From positions 1-64,000 of the forward strand of contig NZ_WOTH01000008.1 in NCBI RefSeq assembly GCF_011516945.1: a DNA stretch of 64,000 nucleotides, read 5' to 3'. Shown piece after piece: positions 1-8,889 of this stretch; position 1 is the stretch's first letter, and each line of letters opens with the position of its first letter. The DNA is from Acetobacter estunensis. Its GTDB lineage: Bacteria; Pseudomonadota; Alphaproteobacteria; Acetobacterales; Acetobacteraceae. The notes under the pieces are model-generated. The model worked only from the letters and a program-made list of their open reading frames with translations. It ran no database searches and was not told the origin of the DNA. The translations under genes were made by a program, and so were the position numbers.

Positions 1-173
1 TTTCCAAGGCGTGCCCGGTCCTGTGCGATCTGCGATTGTGGGAGACCGTCCGCGCGCGCCGCACTGCTCCAGCCCAGAAACAGGGCCGATGTGCATAGGC
101 CTGTGAGGAGGAAAAAGCGTGGTTTCAGGAAAGGGGAGCGGGTTTGAGACAAATAGGTAGGTAGAGTGTGCAT
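1..173 (-). CDS. Exported protein, probable cobalamin-type TonB-dependent receptor (N-terminus only)
   Basis: Reading the minus strand from the ATG at 173 gives an open frame to the window edge (57 complete codons). Residues 1-20 are polar and basic. They are followed by a hydrophobic stretch containing FFLLTGLCTSALFLGW and a classical cleavage motif ending SAARA before DGLP. This is a Sec signal peptide with a long n-region, common in outer-membrane TonB receptors of this group. The only evidence for B12 transport is the cobalamin riboswitch 255 bases upstream on the same strand. The gene could instead be another B12-controlled exported protein. No strong ribosome binding site is visible before the chosen ATG, so the start is moderately uncertain. 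Confidence 0.55.
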   Translation of the reverse strand, partial: MHTLPTYLSQTRSPFLKPRFFLLTGLCTSALFLGWSSAARADGLPQSQIAQDRARLG

Positions 174-427
174 GGAGTGCGAAATCCGAAAAGCATTTGC
201 AATGGAGCACGTCCTGAAACTGTCATGTGGCTGCAATCGACAGAATGTGTCTGTTTTTGGCATTAGCCCATGTGGTCAGGAGCGAAGAGAAAGTTCGCTG
301 CGTCAGTTGGTGCGCCGCGCGAATCTTTGACTTTCCGGCATCGCCTCAAGGCAGCTTTGTATGAAAAAGAAAGGCATATTATCACTCCAGCCGCCGACAC
401 ATCCCGATCGGGGCAGGTTAAAACGAC

Positions 428-640
428 GACAGCAGGTCTCCTGACTTGTGGATCATCATCGCATCCCCGACCTTCCCGGCAGTCAGTGCCAGTGGTGTCA
501 AAAGACGTGGAAGACGCGACCTACCATTTACAGTTGCGGGAACAGTTGCCGACTTGTCTGCGGACAGACGCACGGCATTCCCTTTTCACCCGCTTGCGCG
601 GGACTATCGACAATTGGAGCGGACCATGCCGTTCCAGCGC
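428..640 (-). promoter_or_regulatory. Cobalamin (B12) riboswitch
   Basis: On the minus strand the conserved blocks appear in order. GGTGAAAAGGGAA is at about 578-590, CCCGCAACTGTAAA at about 527-540, the B12 box GCCACTG-type core within GACACCACTGGCACTG at about 484-499, GGGAAGG at about 471-478, and GTCAGGAGACCTGC at about 432-445. This is the class I (AdoCbl-type) architecture. The element faces the exported-protein gene that starts at 173, so high cobalamin would be expected to lower its expression. The 5-prime boundary is approximate. Confidence 0.93.
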
Positions 641-717
641 ATCACTCGCAATATCCACAAGGGAATATCGAACGTGTTTCTCCTCAGCCATGCAGGGTTT
701 GCTGACAGGTGTGACCT

Positions 718-817
718 GGAGGGTTCGAAAAACCCTCTTTTACAGCCAATTTAAAATGATAACTCATTGATATTGTTGTGTCTGGAAGATCCGAAATCGG
801 GGTTTTTAGAACCCTCC
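718..817. repeat. Inverted pair of 18-bp hairpin-forming repeats
   Basis: GGAGGGTTCGAAAAACCC at 718-735 recurs inverted at 800-817, where the minus strand reads GGAGGGTTCTAAAAACCC (17 of 18 identical). Each copy is itself a small palindrome (GAGGGTT/AACCCTC at 719-737; GGGTT/AACCC at 800-814), and together they could pair across about 65 bases. The first copy is followed by TTTT and resembles a plus-strand terminator. The pair sits between two divergent transcription units, where no terminator is needed. A REP-like element or the remains of a lost gene's ends are both possible. Confidence 0.6.
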
Positions 818-906
818 ACCTGTATGTAACACTATAACATTTCCATGACGATGCAGATGGATGAAAGGCGCCTGCCACTGGCCTTCAGTCGTGCTAGACT
901 TATGAA

Positions 907-3900
907 ATGTCCTACGCCGATTTCGTCCATCTCCGCGTCCATTCCGCCTATTCCCTTAGTCAGGGCGCCATCCGAATCCCGGAGTTGGTGGGGCTTGCCC
1001 GCGGGATGGATATGCCCGCCGTCGCGATTACGGATACGGGCAACCTGTTCGGTGGACTGGAGTTTTCGCAGTACTGCTCGGGGAAGGGTGTGCAGCCCAT
1101 CATCGGGTGCCAGATCGGGCTGCCCCCACGTGATGATCGACCCTCTGCCACTTCTGAGCCGATTGTGCTGCTGGCGCGCGATGAGCAGGGATTGGCCAAT
1201 CTCCAGTTTCTGTCTTCGGCGGGATTTCTGGAAGGCGATACGAGCGATCCCTCCATCAATCTCGATCTTCTGTGTGAGCGTAGTCAGGGATTGTTCCTGC
1301 TGACTGGTGGCACGCGGGGGCCACTCTATCAGATGCTGGCGGAAGGCCAGCAGGACATGGCGCAGGCATGGCTGGCGCGATTGCACGAGGCTTTCGGCGA
1401 TAATCTTGTGGTGGAACTCAACCGTTTCGGCGTGCCGATCGAAGAGGCGGTCGAACCGGGCGTGCTTGCACTTGCAGACCGAATGCATCTGCCAATTGTT
1501 GCGACCAATGAATGTTTCTTTCCACGTCCCGAGATGCATGAGGCGCATGATGCGCTGATCTGCATCGCGCAGGGGCGGACCATGGCGGAAAAAGACCGCT
1601 GGCGCGTTTCGTCGGAGTGCTGGTTCAAGCCGGCCGCCGATATGCGTGCCCTGTTTGCGGACCTGCCGGATGCTTGCGACAACACGCTGGCCATTGCGCA
1701 AAGCTGCGCGATCAAGGTGGAAACACGCAAGCCGTTGCTGCCAATGTGCCCAAAGGTGCGTGAGGGGCAGACGGAGGATGAAACCGTTCGAGGTATGGCT
1801 CGAGAGGGGCTGGTCAGGCGTCTGGACGCGATCAACGCGGACGAAGAGACGCGCAAGACGTACTCCGAGCGACTGGAGTTTGAACTCGACATCATCTCCA
1901 GCATGGGGTTTCCGGGCTACTTCCTGATCGTTGCAGACTTTATCCAGTGGGCGAAGGCGCATGACATCCCGGTAGGGCCGGGGCGCGGTTCGGGTGCCGG
2001 TTCGCTCGTGGCCTATGCGCTGACCATTACGGACATTGATCCTATCCCTTTCAATCTGCTGTTCGAGCGCTTCCTGAACCCGGAACGTGTCTCAATGCCG
2101 GATTTCGATATCGATTTCTGTCAGGATCGACGTGACGAAGTGATTGCCTATGTCCGGCGCGAATATGGCGCGGATCGGGTGGCGCAGATCATCACGTTCG
2201 GAAAATTGCAGGCGCGCGCGGCGGTGCGCGATGTGGGGCGTGTTCTGGGGCTACCTTACGGCATGGTCAATCGCGTGGCCGAGTTGATCCCAAACAATCC
2301 AGCCAAACCTGTCACGCTCAAGGACGCCATTGCGGGCGAGCCGAAACTGCAGGAAATGCGCGATAACGATGAGGCGCTGCGGCGTCTCATGGAAATTGGG
2401 CAGCAGCTTGAGGGGCTGTATCGCCACGCGTCTACGCACGCCGCCGGTGTGGTGATTGGAGATCGGCAACTTGTCGATCTTGTCCCGCTTTATCGCGATC
2501 CGAAGAGCGATATGCTGGTGACGCAGTTCAACATGAAATATGTTGAGCAGGCGGGGCTTGTGAAGTTCGACTTTCTCGGCCTGACCACGCTCACCATCCT
2601 TCAGCGTGGTGTCCGGTTCTTGAAAGATCTTGGCATAGAAGTCGATCTTTCAAAAATACCGCTTGATGACAAATTGACCTATGAAATGCTGGGACGTGGT
2701 GACACGGCGGGCGTGTTCCAGTTCGAAGGCGCGGGCATGCGTGACGTGCTCAAGCAGATGCGGCCATCGCGGCTGGAAGATCTGATCGCCGCCGTGGCGC
2801 TGTATCGTCCGGGACCGATGGCGAACATTCCCGATTATTGCCGGCGTAAGCACGGGGAAGCCTGGGAGCCGCCGCACGAAGAGATCCGTGACATTCTTGA
2901 AGAGACCTATGGCATCATGGTCTATCAGGAACAGGTCATGCAGATCGCCCAGAAGATGGCGGGCTACAGCCTTGGTGGCGCCGATCTGTTGCGGCGCGCG
3001 ATGGGTAAGAAAATTCGCGCTGAGATGGACAAGCAGCGCGAAATCTTCACCGAAGGTGCTACAGGGCGCGGGATTCCGAAAGAGAAGGCGGGCGAGGTCT
3101 TTGACCTCATGGCGAAGTTCGCTGACTATGGCTTCAATAAATCCCACGCGGCGGCTTACGCGCTGGTGTCGTATCAAACGGCGTGGATGAAGGCGAACTA
3201 TCCCGTCGCGTTTCTGGCGGGCTGCATGTCGCTGGCACGCGAACGCACGGAAAAGCTGGCGGCCCTGCGGCAGGAAGCGGAACGACTTGGTATTCGCGTG
3301 CTGCCGCCTGACATCAATCGTTCGGATGCGGATTTCACGGTTGAGAAGCAGGACGATGGCTCCTACGGTATTCGTTATGCACTGGCGGCGGTGAAGAAAG
3401 TCGGCTTTGCCGCCATGCAGGTGTTGGCGGCGGCGCGGGGAGGAAAACCCTTCCGCGATCTGGCAGATTTCGCAGCGCGGATCGATCCGAAAAACCTCAA
3501 CAAGATGCAGCTTGAAAATCTGGCGCGTGCCGGAGCGTTCGATTCACTCGATCCCAATCGTGCGCGCGTGTTCGGGGCTATCGAGACGATCCTGCGAAGT
3601 GCGCATACGCGCGCGCAGGAAGCGGCAAGCGGGCAGGCGGGGCTGTTCGGTGGCCCGACGGAGCCTGAGCCGCTGCGACTGCCAAACTGCCCGCCATGGC
3701 CCGAGTTCGAAAAACTGTCTTATGAAGCCGAGGCTATCGGCTTTCACATGACCGCGCATCCGCTGGATTCCTATAAGGCGGCAATGCGAAGGATGGGTGT
3801 CGTGCCGATGTCACGCCTGTTAACGGCGGCGGAAGGGGGCGTGACGCGTGTGAAGATCGCGGGTTGCGTGGTGGATCGCAAGGAGCGTCCGACACGCACG

Positions 3901-4326
3901 GGCAGTAAGATGGCATGGGTCAATCTCTCGGATGCCAGTGGCAGTTGTGAGGTGACACTGTTCTCCGAGGTTCTGGGGCGTGTGCGTGAACTGCTTGTGG
4001 CGGGGCGGGCTGTTCTGGTGACAGCCGATCTCAAGCTGAATGGGGAAGCGCTCCGGATCACGGCCAGCGACCTGGTGGATCTGGAAGAAGAAGCCTCACG
4101 CGCAGGTGGGGAGATGCGGGTCTGGCTGGACAGCGCGGAGGCTATTGCCGGTATCAAGGCGATTCTGGCGCGTCAGGAAGGAGGACGTGGTTCGGTCGTC
4201 CTTCTGCCCGGCATTGCCGAGACGCAGGAGGTGGAAGTGCGGTTGCCGGGGAGATACCGGATCAGTCCTGTCGTGGGACAGGCGCTCAAGACAGTCGCAG
4301 GCGTTACGCGAATAGATTCTATTTGA
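907..4326 (+). CDS. dnaE: DNA polymerase III alpha subunit
   Basis: This is the replicative polymerase catalytic subunit, 1139 aa, close to the usual DnaE1 length. A PHP domain occupies roughly residues 5-210 (VHSAYSL near the start). The palm carries PDFDIDF with Asp401 and Asp403, and the third catalytic Asp is D555 in VKFDFLG, the same numbering as in E. coli. A helix-hairpin-helix region lies around 830-900 and an OB fold around 980-1060 (VTRVKIAGCVVDRKERP). The start ATG at 907 follows another ATG at 902 in a different frame, and no clear ribosome binding site is visible. A long antisense frame at 832-1962 is a codon shadow. Confidence 0.96.
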   Translation: MSYADFVHLRVHSAYSLSQGAIRIPELVGLARGMDMPAVAITDTGNLFGGLEFSQYCSGKGVQPIIGCQIGLPPRDDRPSATSEPIVLLARDEQGLANLQFLSSAGFLEGDTSDPSINLDLLCERSQGLFLLTGGTRGPLYQMLAEGQQDMAQAWLARLHEAFGDNLVVELNRFGVPIEEAVEPGVLALADRMHLPIVATNECFFPRPEMHEAHDALICIAQGRTMAEKDRWRVSSECWFKPAADMRALFADLPDACDNTLAIAQSCAIKVETRKPLLPMCPKVREGQTEDETVRGMAREGLVRRLDAINADEETRKTYSERLEFELDIISSMGFPGYFLIVADFIQWAKAHDIPVGPGRGSGAGSLVAYALTITDIDPIPFNLLFERFLNPERVSMPDFDIDFCQDRRDEVIAYVRREYGADRVAQIITFGKLQARAAVRDVGRVLGLPYGMVNRVAELIPNNPAKPVTLKDAIAGEPKLQEMRDNDEALRRLMEIGQQLEGLYRHASTHAAGVVIGDRQLVDLVPLYRDPKSDMLVTQFNMKYVEQAGLVKFDFLGLTTLTILQRGVRFLKDLGIEVDLSKIPLDDKLTYEMLGRGDTAGVFQFEGAGMRDVLKQMRPSRLEDLIAAVALYRPGPMANIPDYCRRKHGEAWEPPHEEIRDILEETYGIMVYQEQVMQIAQKMAGYSLGGADLLRRAMGKKIRAEMDKQREIFTEGATGRGIPKEKAGEVFDLMAKFADYGFNKSHAAAYALVSYQTAWMKANYPVAFLAGCMSLARERTEKLAALRQEAERLGIRVLPPDINRSDADFTVEKQDDGSYGIRYALAAVKKVGFAAMQVLAAARGGKPFRDLADFAARIDPKNLNKMQLENLARAGAFDSLDPNRARVFGAIETILRSAHTRAQEAASGQAGLFGGPTEPEPLRLPNCPPWPEFEKLSYEAEAIGFHMTAHPLDSYKAAMRRMGVVPMSRLLTAAEGGVTRVKIAGCVVDRKERPTRTGSKMAWVNLSDASGSCEVTLFSEVLGRVRELLVAGRAVLVTADLKLNGEALRITASDLVDLEEEASRAGGEMRVWLDSAEAIAGIKAILARQEGGRGSVVLLPGIAETQEVEVRLPGRYRISPVVGQALKTVAGVTRIDSI

Positions 4327-4400
4327 TGCAACTTATGGTTGCATAAGGTTAAGGTTTATGGCATGCCTGACAGTAGCCTCATAAGGTTGGGAGAGGGCAG

Positions 4401-4679
4401 ATGCAGATCGCGGCTGCTGGTATGGAAACGACACGGACGTCGGAGCGCATGACGGTCCAAGACAGTTCATCATCGAATGGAAGCGCCAACGTGGCTGTTT
4501 CCGCTTCGACGCCAACGGCGGCCAGTAATCTCCCGCCCGTCAATCCGGCGTCGCATATCGATCCCGGTCTGGGCATCGTTGTGGTGGAAACCTACAACAC
4601 GGCGGGAGAGGTGATCAAGCAATACCCGACGGCGCATATGATGCAGCAGTATTCGTTGTTCGGTTTCAAAGCGAGCTGA
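4401..4679 (+). CDS. Small conserved protein with FlaG-like C-terminal motif
   Basis: A 92-residue protein preceded by GGGAGAGG at a good distance from the ATG. The first half is low-complexity, rich in Ser, Thr and Ala. The second half reads as a compact conserved core (DPGLGIVVVETYN, GEVIKQYPT, MMQQYSLFG). That pattern resembles the C-terminal part of FlaG-family proteins, where a strand is followed by a GEVIRQIP-type turn. No flagellar genes are nearby, so a flagellar role is only a guess. It stands alone between dnaE and the Rieske oxygenase, with about 70 bases upstream for a promoter. Confidence 0.6.
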   Translation: MQIAAAGMETTRTSERMTVQDSSSSNGSANVAVSASTPTAASNLPPVNPASHIDPGLGIVVVETYNTAGEVIKQYPTAHMMQQYSLFGFKAS

Positions 4680-4904
4680 CGGAAGCATCGCCTTTTCGTG
4701 TTCTTGAGATGGATCAAGAAAACAGTCGGGGCAGGTCGCGCTGCCATGCAGAGCGCGGGACTTGCAATCGGTAGGCCACCGGTCGATCTTCTTCTGTCAT
4801 AACGATGGACTGATCGGTACCGGGGCTGGACGCGAGGAATGTGATCCGCTGTTCCTGCCCGTGTAAGGTCACGTTGCAATGATCTGGAAACGGGAGATGC
4901 GGAA

Positions 4905-6047
4905 ATGGTGATGCAGATGGACGTGGAGCGGCAGGCCTCTGCTCCGACGGAAAAGCCGGTTCGCCGCGATGAGTCTGCGGTTACGCGCGAACTCCACACC
5001 TCGACGGAGCCGGATCTGCGCCGCGTCGATCTCGATCCGAATTTCTGGTACCCGGTCGCTTGGTCGAACAAGGTCAAAGCAGGCAAACCGTTCGGAACAC
5101 GCTACGGGGCAGATCCGATCGTCATCGTCCGTCCCGATAACGGTGCACCGATCTATGCTCTGGAAGACCGTTGCGCACATCGGCAGGTGCCGCTGAGCAA
5201 GGGCAAGGTCGAAGGCGATGTGGTAAAATGCTGCTACCACGGCTGGTCGTTTGACCGGAAAGGGTGCTGCGTGACGGTGCCTTATCTCAATAAGCCCGGT
5301 GTGGGGCGCGGCGTGAAGACCTATCCCTGCAAGGAAAGCGGCGGGCTGGTCTTCATTTTCCCCGGTGACCCGGCTCTCGCCGAGAAAATACCTGTGCCCG
5401 TTCCGTGTCAGGTGAACAACACCGAGGAGTTCAAGACGCGGCGCTTCGATCCGCACGTGAAATGCCACTACAGCTTCATGCACGAAAACCTGATGGACAT
5501 GAATCATCAGTTCCTGCACCGCAAGCAGATGGGGCAGATCACTGCCCGCTTCCTTGGTCAGGACAAGGGTGAGAACTTTGTGGAGGCCAGCTACAGCTTC
5601 GCCCGCAAGGGTGGCGAGCAGCCTCTGGCGGAACGTCTGCTGTTCGGACGTCACGACAAGACCATCGACGTGAAGGATCAGCCGATTGATGAGGTCGTGA
5701 CGATCCGCACGACCTATCCGTACCAGACGCTCCAGATACGCGACAAGGACGGGGATCTTATGATGGATCTGTGGGTGGCCTATGTGCCGCTCGGGGAGCA
5801 TCAGGAAGAAACGCAGGCTTATGGTCTTCTCTCCGTGCGGCGGCCGAAGATGAAGTTCCTCCTTGATCTGGCGTGGCCCGTGTTGGGCATCTTCACGAAC
5901 CGTATCTTCATGGAAGACAAGGAAATCGTGGAGATGGAGCAGGAGGCGTGGCGCGAGCTTGGAGGAGACCACAATGTGGAGGTCTTCCCTGTGGTCCGTA
6001 ATCTTCGGGAGCTTTTGCGCCGTTCGGGTGTGCCTGAACAGGCGTAA
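4905..6047 (+). CDS. Rieske [2Fe-2S] ring-hydroxylating-type oxygenase, alpha subunit-like
   Basis: A 380-aa single-chain oxygenase. The Rieske domain (about residues 45-150) carries CAHRQVPL and CCYHGW, supplying the Cys-His and Cys-His pairs of the [2Fe-2S] cluster. The catalytic domain contains ENLMDMNHQFLH, matching the mononuclear iron motif with its bridging Asp and two His. This layout fits the vanillate demethylase/steroid-ketone monooxygenase side of the family. It would need a separate reductase, and none is encoded next to it. The substrate cannot be told. The start ATG has GGGAGATG upstream, and a hairpin follows the stop at 6057-6080. Confidence 0.85.
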   Translation: MVMQMDVERQASAPTEKPVRRDESAVTRELHTSTEPDLRRVDLDPNFWYPVAWSNKVKAGKPFGTRYGADPIVIVRPDNGAPIYALEDRCAHRQVPLSKGKVEGDVVKCCYHGWSFDRKGCCVTVPYLNKPGVGRGVKTYPCKESGGLVFIFPGDPALAEKIPVPVPCQVNNTEEFKTRRFDPHVKCHYSFMHENLMDMNHQFLHRKQMGQITARFLGQDKGENFVEASYSFARKGGEQPLAERLLFGRHDKTIDVKDQPIDEVVTIRTTYPYQTLQIRDKDGDLMMDLWVAYVPLGEHQEETQAYGLLSVRRPKMKFLLDLAWPVLGIFTNRIFMEDKEIVEMEQEAWRELGGDHNVEVFPVVRNLRELLRRSGVPEQA

Positions 6048-6056
6048 ACGCTCTAT

Positions 6057-6080
6057 TCCGGGCAGCAACCGCCGCCCGGA
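6057..6080 (+). terminator. Hairpin after the Rieske oxygenase gene
   Basis: TCCGGGC at 6057-6063 pairs with GCCCGGA at 6074-6080 around a 10-base loop, ten bases after the stop codon. There is no T-run, so it may act as a weak or factor-assisted terminator or only protect the mRNA end. Confidence 0.4.
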
Positions 6081-6111
6081 GCCTGTCATCATATCTGCGC
6101 GGGCGTATTTC

Positions 6112-6140
6112 TTGCCTTTCGAGGGCAAAGGCGGCATATA
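6112..6140 (+). promoter_or_regulatory. Candidate promoter for rpsB-tsf
   Basis: TTGCCT at 6112-6117, a 17-base spacer, then CATATA at 6135-6140. It is about 115 bases before the rpsB start, a typical leader length for a ribosomal protein operon. The -35 lies in a small inverted repeat (TTGCC, 7 bases, GGCAA). Confidence 0.45.
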
Positions 6141-6255
6141 CGCCCCGTTCGCGTCAGGTGGCGCGGAACTTCACACGCAGCGTCCGTCCTGGTGTCCGGC
6201 ATGACCGGATCTGGTGCGCTGCGGAGGAACAACCGGAACACAAGGATTCTGCATC

Positions 6256-7053
6256 ATGGCGATGCCTGATTTCACCCTGCGCCAGCTTCTCGAAGCCGGT
6301 GTCCACTTCGGCCATCACACCCGTCGCTGGAACCCGCGCATGGCGCCGTATCTGTTCGGCGTGCGCAACCAAGTTCACATCATTGACTTGCAACAGACGG
6401 TCGTTCTGCTTGATCGCGCCTTGAAGGTCATCCGTGACACGGTGGCAAGCGGCGGTCGCGTCCTGTTCGTGGGCACGAAGCGCGCGGCGTCCGATCTGGT
6501 GGCTGAATCCGCGCAGCGTTGCGGTCAGTATTACGTCAATCATCGTTGGCTCGGCGGCATGCTGACGAACTGGAAGACCATTACCGGTTCGATCAAGCGT
6601 CTGCGTCGCATCGAGGACATCCTTGCTGGTGAGACGCAGGGTCTGACGAAGAAGGAAATCCTCGACATCACCCGCGACAAGGACAAGCTTGAGCGTTCGC
6701 TGGGTGGTATCAAGGAGATGGGCGGTCTGCCCGACATCCTGTTCGTCATCGACACGACGAAAGAGAAGCTTGCAATCGAGGAAGCCAACAAGCTCGGTAT
6801 TCCGGTTGTGGCCGTACTCGACAGCAACTCGAACCCTGAGGGCGTGACCTACCCGATCCCGGGCAACGATGACGCTATCCGTGCAATCGAGCTGTATTGC
6901 AACCTTGTCTCCGGTGCCGTGCTTGACGGTATCTCGGCTGAGCTGGGTGCTTCCGGTCAGGACATCGGTGCGGCGGAAGAGCTTCCCGTCACCGAACTGA
7001 TGGAAGAAAAGGCGGTTGCCGAGCAGGCCGTCGCTCCGGCTGAGGCTGGCTGA
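6256..7053 (+). CDS. rpsB: 30S ribosomal protein S2
   Basis: A 265-aa S2 protein. Family signatures are clear: [17 protein letters not shown] at the N-terminus, [19 protein letters not shown], and [26 protein letters not shown] near residues 185-210. The frame is open to 6214, but the upstream 14 codons do not look like S2. The ATG at 6256 is preceded by AAGGA at 6242-6246. An Ala/Glu-rich tail extends past the conserved core. It is followed by tsf on the same strand, the widespread rpsB-tsf pair. Confidence 0.97.
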   Translation: MAMPDFTLRQLLEAGVHFGHHTRRWNPRMAPYLFGVRNQVHIIDLQQTVVLLDRALKVIRDTVASGGRVLFVGTKRAASDLVAESAQRCGQYYVNHRWLGGMLTNWKTITGSIKRLRRIEDILAGETQGLTKKEILDITRDKDKLERSLGGIKEMGGLPDILFVIDTTKEKLAIEEANKLGIPVVAVLDSNSNPEGVTYPIPGNDDAIRAIELYCNLVSGAVLDGISAELGASGQDIGAAEELPVTELMEEKAVAEQAVAPAEAG

Positions 7054-7121
7054 AGACATACGGGACGTTTCTCCTCTCCTGTCCTCTCATGGGCGGGATG
7101 AGGCGACCCCGCAGAATTGAT

Positions 7122-7155
7122 GCAGGCACGTTGCCCGTCGTGGTGACGTGCTTGC
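7122..7155 (+). promoter_or_regulatory. Stem-loop in the rpsB-tsf spacer
   Basis: GCAGGCACGT at 7122-7131 pairs with ACGTGCTTGC at 7146-7155 (one G-U pair, 14-base loop), 22 bases before the tsf start. There is no T-run. It could reduce read-through or slow RNase, which would set the S2 to EF-Ts ratio. Confidence 0.4.
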
Positions 7156-7176
7156 TGCTATTGTGGAGATAAGATC

Positions 7177-8082
7177 ATGGCGGAAATCACTGCTGCACTC
7201 GTCAAGGAACTGCGTGAGCAGACCGGCGCGGGCATGATGGACTGCAAGAAGGCCCTCAACGAGGCCGCTGGTGACATTGAGGCGGCCGTTGACTGGCTGC
7301 GCAAGAAGGGCCTTTCGGCTGCGGCCAAGAAGTCCGGTCGCGTGACGGCGGAAGGTTTGATTGGCGTTGTCTCCGAAGGCAAGCGTGCGGCGATGGTCGA
7401 GGTGAATGCCGAGACTGACTTCGTGGCCCGCAACGAAGCATTCCAGAACTTTGTGGAAGAAGTGGCGAAAGCTGCTCTGAAAGCTGGTGACGATCTGGAA
7501 AAGCTGAAGGCCGCTGTCGTAGCGTCTGGCCGTACGGTGGCTGACGAACTGACGCACCTGATTGCCACCATCGGCGAGAACATGTCGATCCGTCGGGCGC
7601 GCGTTTTGGAAGTGCCGTCAGGTGTGGTTGCAACGTACATCCACGGCGCGCTGAAGCCCGGTCTGGGTAAGATCGGCGTTCTGGCCGCTATCGAAGCCCC
7701 TTCCGAGAGCGATGCGATCGAGGCTCTTGGCCGTCAGGTTGGCATGCATGTCGCCGCGACCCGTCCGAGTGCTCTGGACATCAGCAGCGTCGATCCGGAG
7801 TCGATTGAGCGCGAGCGTTCGGTGCTGCGTGAGCAGGCTCTGGCTTCGGGCAAGCCGGAAGCCATTGTCGAGAAGATGATCGAGGGGCGTATTCGCAAGT
7901 TCTATGAGGAAGTCGTTCTTCTGGAGCAGGTGTGGGTCCATGACGGCGAGAGCCGCGTGAAAGCCGTTCTCGACAAGGCTGGCGTGAAGCTTGTTGCGTT
8001 CGATCGCTTCCAGCTCGGTGAAGGCATCGAGAAGGAAGAGAACGATTTCGCCGCTGAAGTTGCCAAGGTTGCTGGCAGCTAA
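7177..8082 (+). CDS. tsf: Translation elongation factor Ts
   Basis: A 301-aa EF-Ts, the guanine nucleotide exchange factor for EF-Tu. The N-terminal UBA-like module has the family motif [12 protein letters not shown] at about residues 13-24, followed by DWLRKKG. The core dimerisation and EF-Tu contact region includes [10 protein letters not shown] at residues 75-84. TGG AGATAAGATC precedes the ATG, with GGAG as the ribosome binding site. It is cotranscribed with rpsB, with a stem-loop in the spacer, and recO begins 12-18 bases after its stop. Confidence 0.97.
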   Translation: MAEITAALVKELREQTGAGMMDCKKALNEAAGDIEAAVDWLRKKGLSAAAKKSGRVTAEGLIGVVSEGKRAAMVEVNAETDFVARNEAFQNFVEEVAKAALKAGDDLEKLKAAVVASGRTVADELTHLIATIGENMSIRRARVLEVPSGVVATYIHGALKPGLGKIGVLAAIEAPSESDAIEALGRQVGMHVAATRPSALDISSVDPESIERERSVLREQALASGKPEAIVEKMIEGRIRKFYEEVVLLEQVWVHDGESRVKAVLDKAGVKLVAFDRFQLGEGIEKEENDFAAEVAKVAGS

Positions 8083-8100
8083 GGTCAGGCGTCGTTGACG

Positions 8101-8889
8101 ATGCGCGAGGGCGGGGCATCCCTGAACTGGGAGGCACCCGCCCTTGTTCTTTCCAGCACTCCTTTTTCCGAAACGGATGCCCTCGTGCATCTGTTCGCAC
8201 CGGCGCAGGGCGTTGTGCATGGATTGGTAAAGGGCGGTGGCGGCCGTCGCAGCGCAGGCATCTGGCAGATGGGTAATCTTGTGCAGGTGACGTGCTGGAT
8301 GCGTTCGGAAGGCCAGCTTGGGCTGGTCTCTGGCGAACTCGCAGCAGCGAATGCCGCTCGTGCAATGAATTTTCGGGCAAGCCTCGCCTGTCTTGCATCC
8401 GTTTGTGCGGTTACGGATGCGGCTCTTCCCGAAGCCGAACCCTATCCGGGTCTTTGTCAGGATACGGCAGGTTTTCTGTCCATGCTGGGAACGGAAGGTG
8501 AGGCAGGGCAGGGTGCCGAGATTGCCACCCTTGTGGGCTGGGAGATCATTTTTCTGCGCGATCTGGGGTTTGCGCTCGATCTTTCCTGTTGTGCCGTGAC
8601 GGGCGACACGGAGGATCTGGTGTATGTATCCCCCCGTACTGGTCGCGCGGTCTCACGTGCCGGCGCGGGGAAATGGGCATCCCGTCTTCTGCCGTTGCCT
8701 CATTTCCTGTTGGACCCGTCGGTCAATGGAACGCCGCAGGACTGGGACGACGGTCTGCGCCTTACGGGCCATTTCCTGATGCGGGACGTTTTCGGCCCCG
8801 TTCACCGCCCCTTGCCAGCCGCACGTGTTCGACTTGCCGACATGGTGCGAGCTTTGATCCCGACGGTTTCCTTAGGCGAGGAAGGCTGA
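8101..8889 (+). CDS. recO: DNA repair protein RecO
   Basis: A 262-aa RecO, which loads RecA on SSB-coated DNA in the RecFOR pathway. It has an N-terminal OB fold (PALVLSSTPFSETDALVHLFAP, then GLVKGGGGRR) and a helical C-terminal half. The C-terminal zinc motif is partly kept: LDLSCCAVTG fits CxxC, but the second Cys pair is not apparent. I chose ATG 8101. An in-frame TTG at 8095 sits closer to the CAGG element and cannot be excluded. It is probably cotranscribed with tsf, and its end overlaps the convergent hydratase gene by 18 bases. Confidence 0.9.
   Translation: MREGGASLNWEAPALVLSSTPFSETDALVHLFAPAQGVVHGLVKGGGGRRSAGIWQMGNLVQVTCWMRSEGQLGLVSGELAAANAARAMNFRASLACLASVCAVTDAALPEAEPYPGLCQDTAGFLSMLGTEGEAGQGAEIATLVGWEIIFLRDLGFALDLSCCAVTGDTEDLVYVSPRTGRAVSRAGAGKWASRLLPLPHFLLDPSVNGTPQDWDDGLRLTGHFLMRDVFGPVHRPLPAARVRLADMVRALIPTVSLGEEG

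Noticed and set aside
832-1962. Long minus-strand open frame (376 codons) antisense to dnaE
   Set aside because: It lies inside dnaE, has no family motifs and an odd His/Arg-rich composition, typical of a codon shadow in GC-rich DNA.
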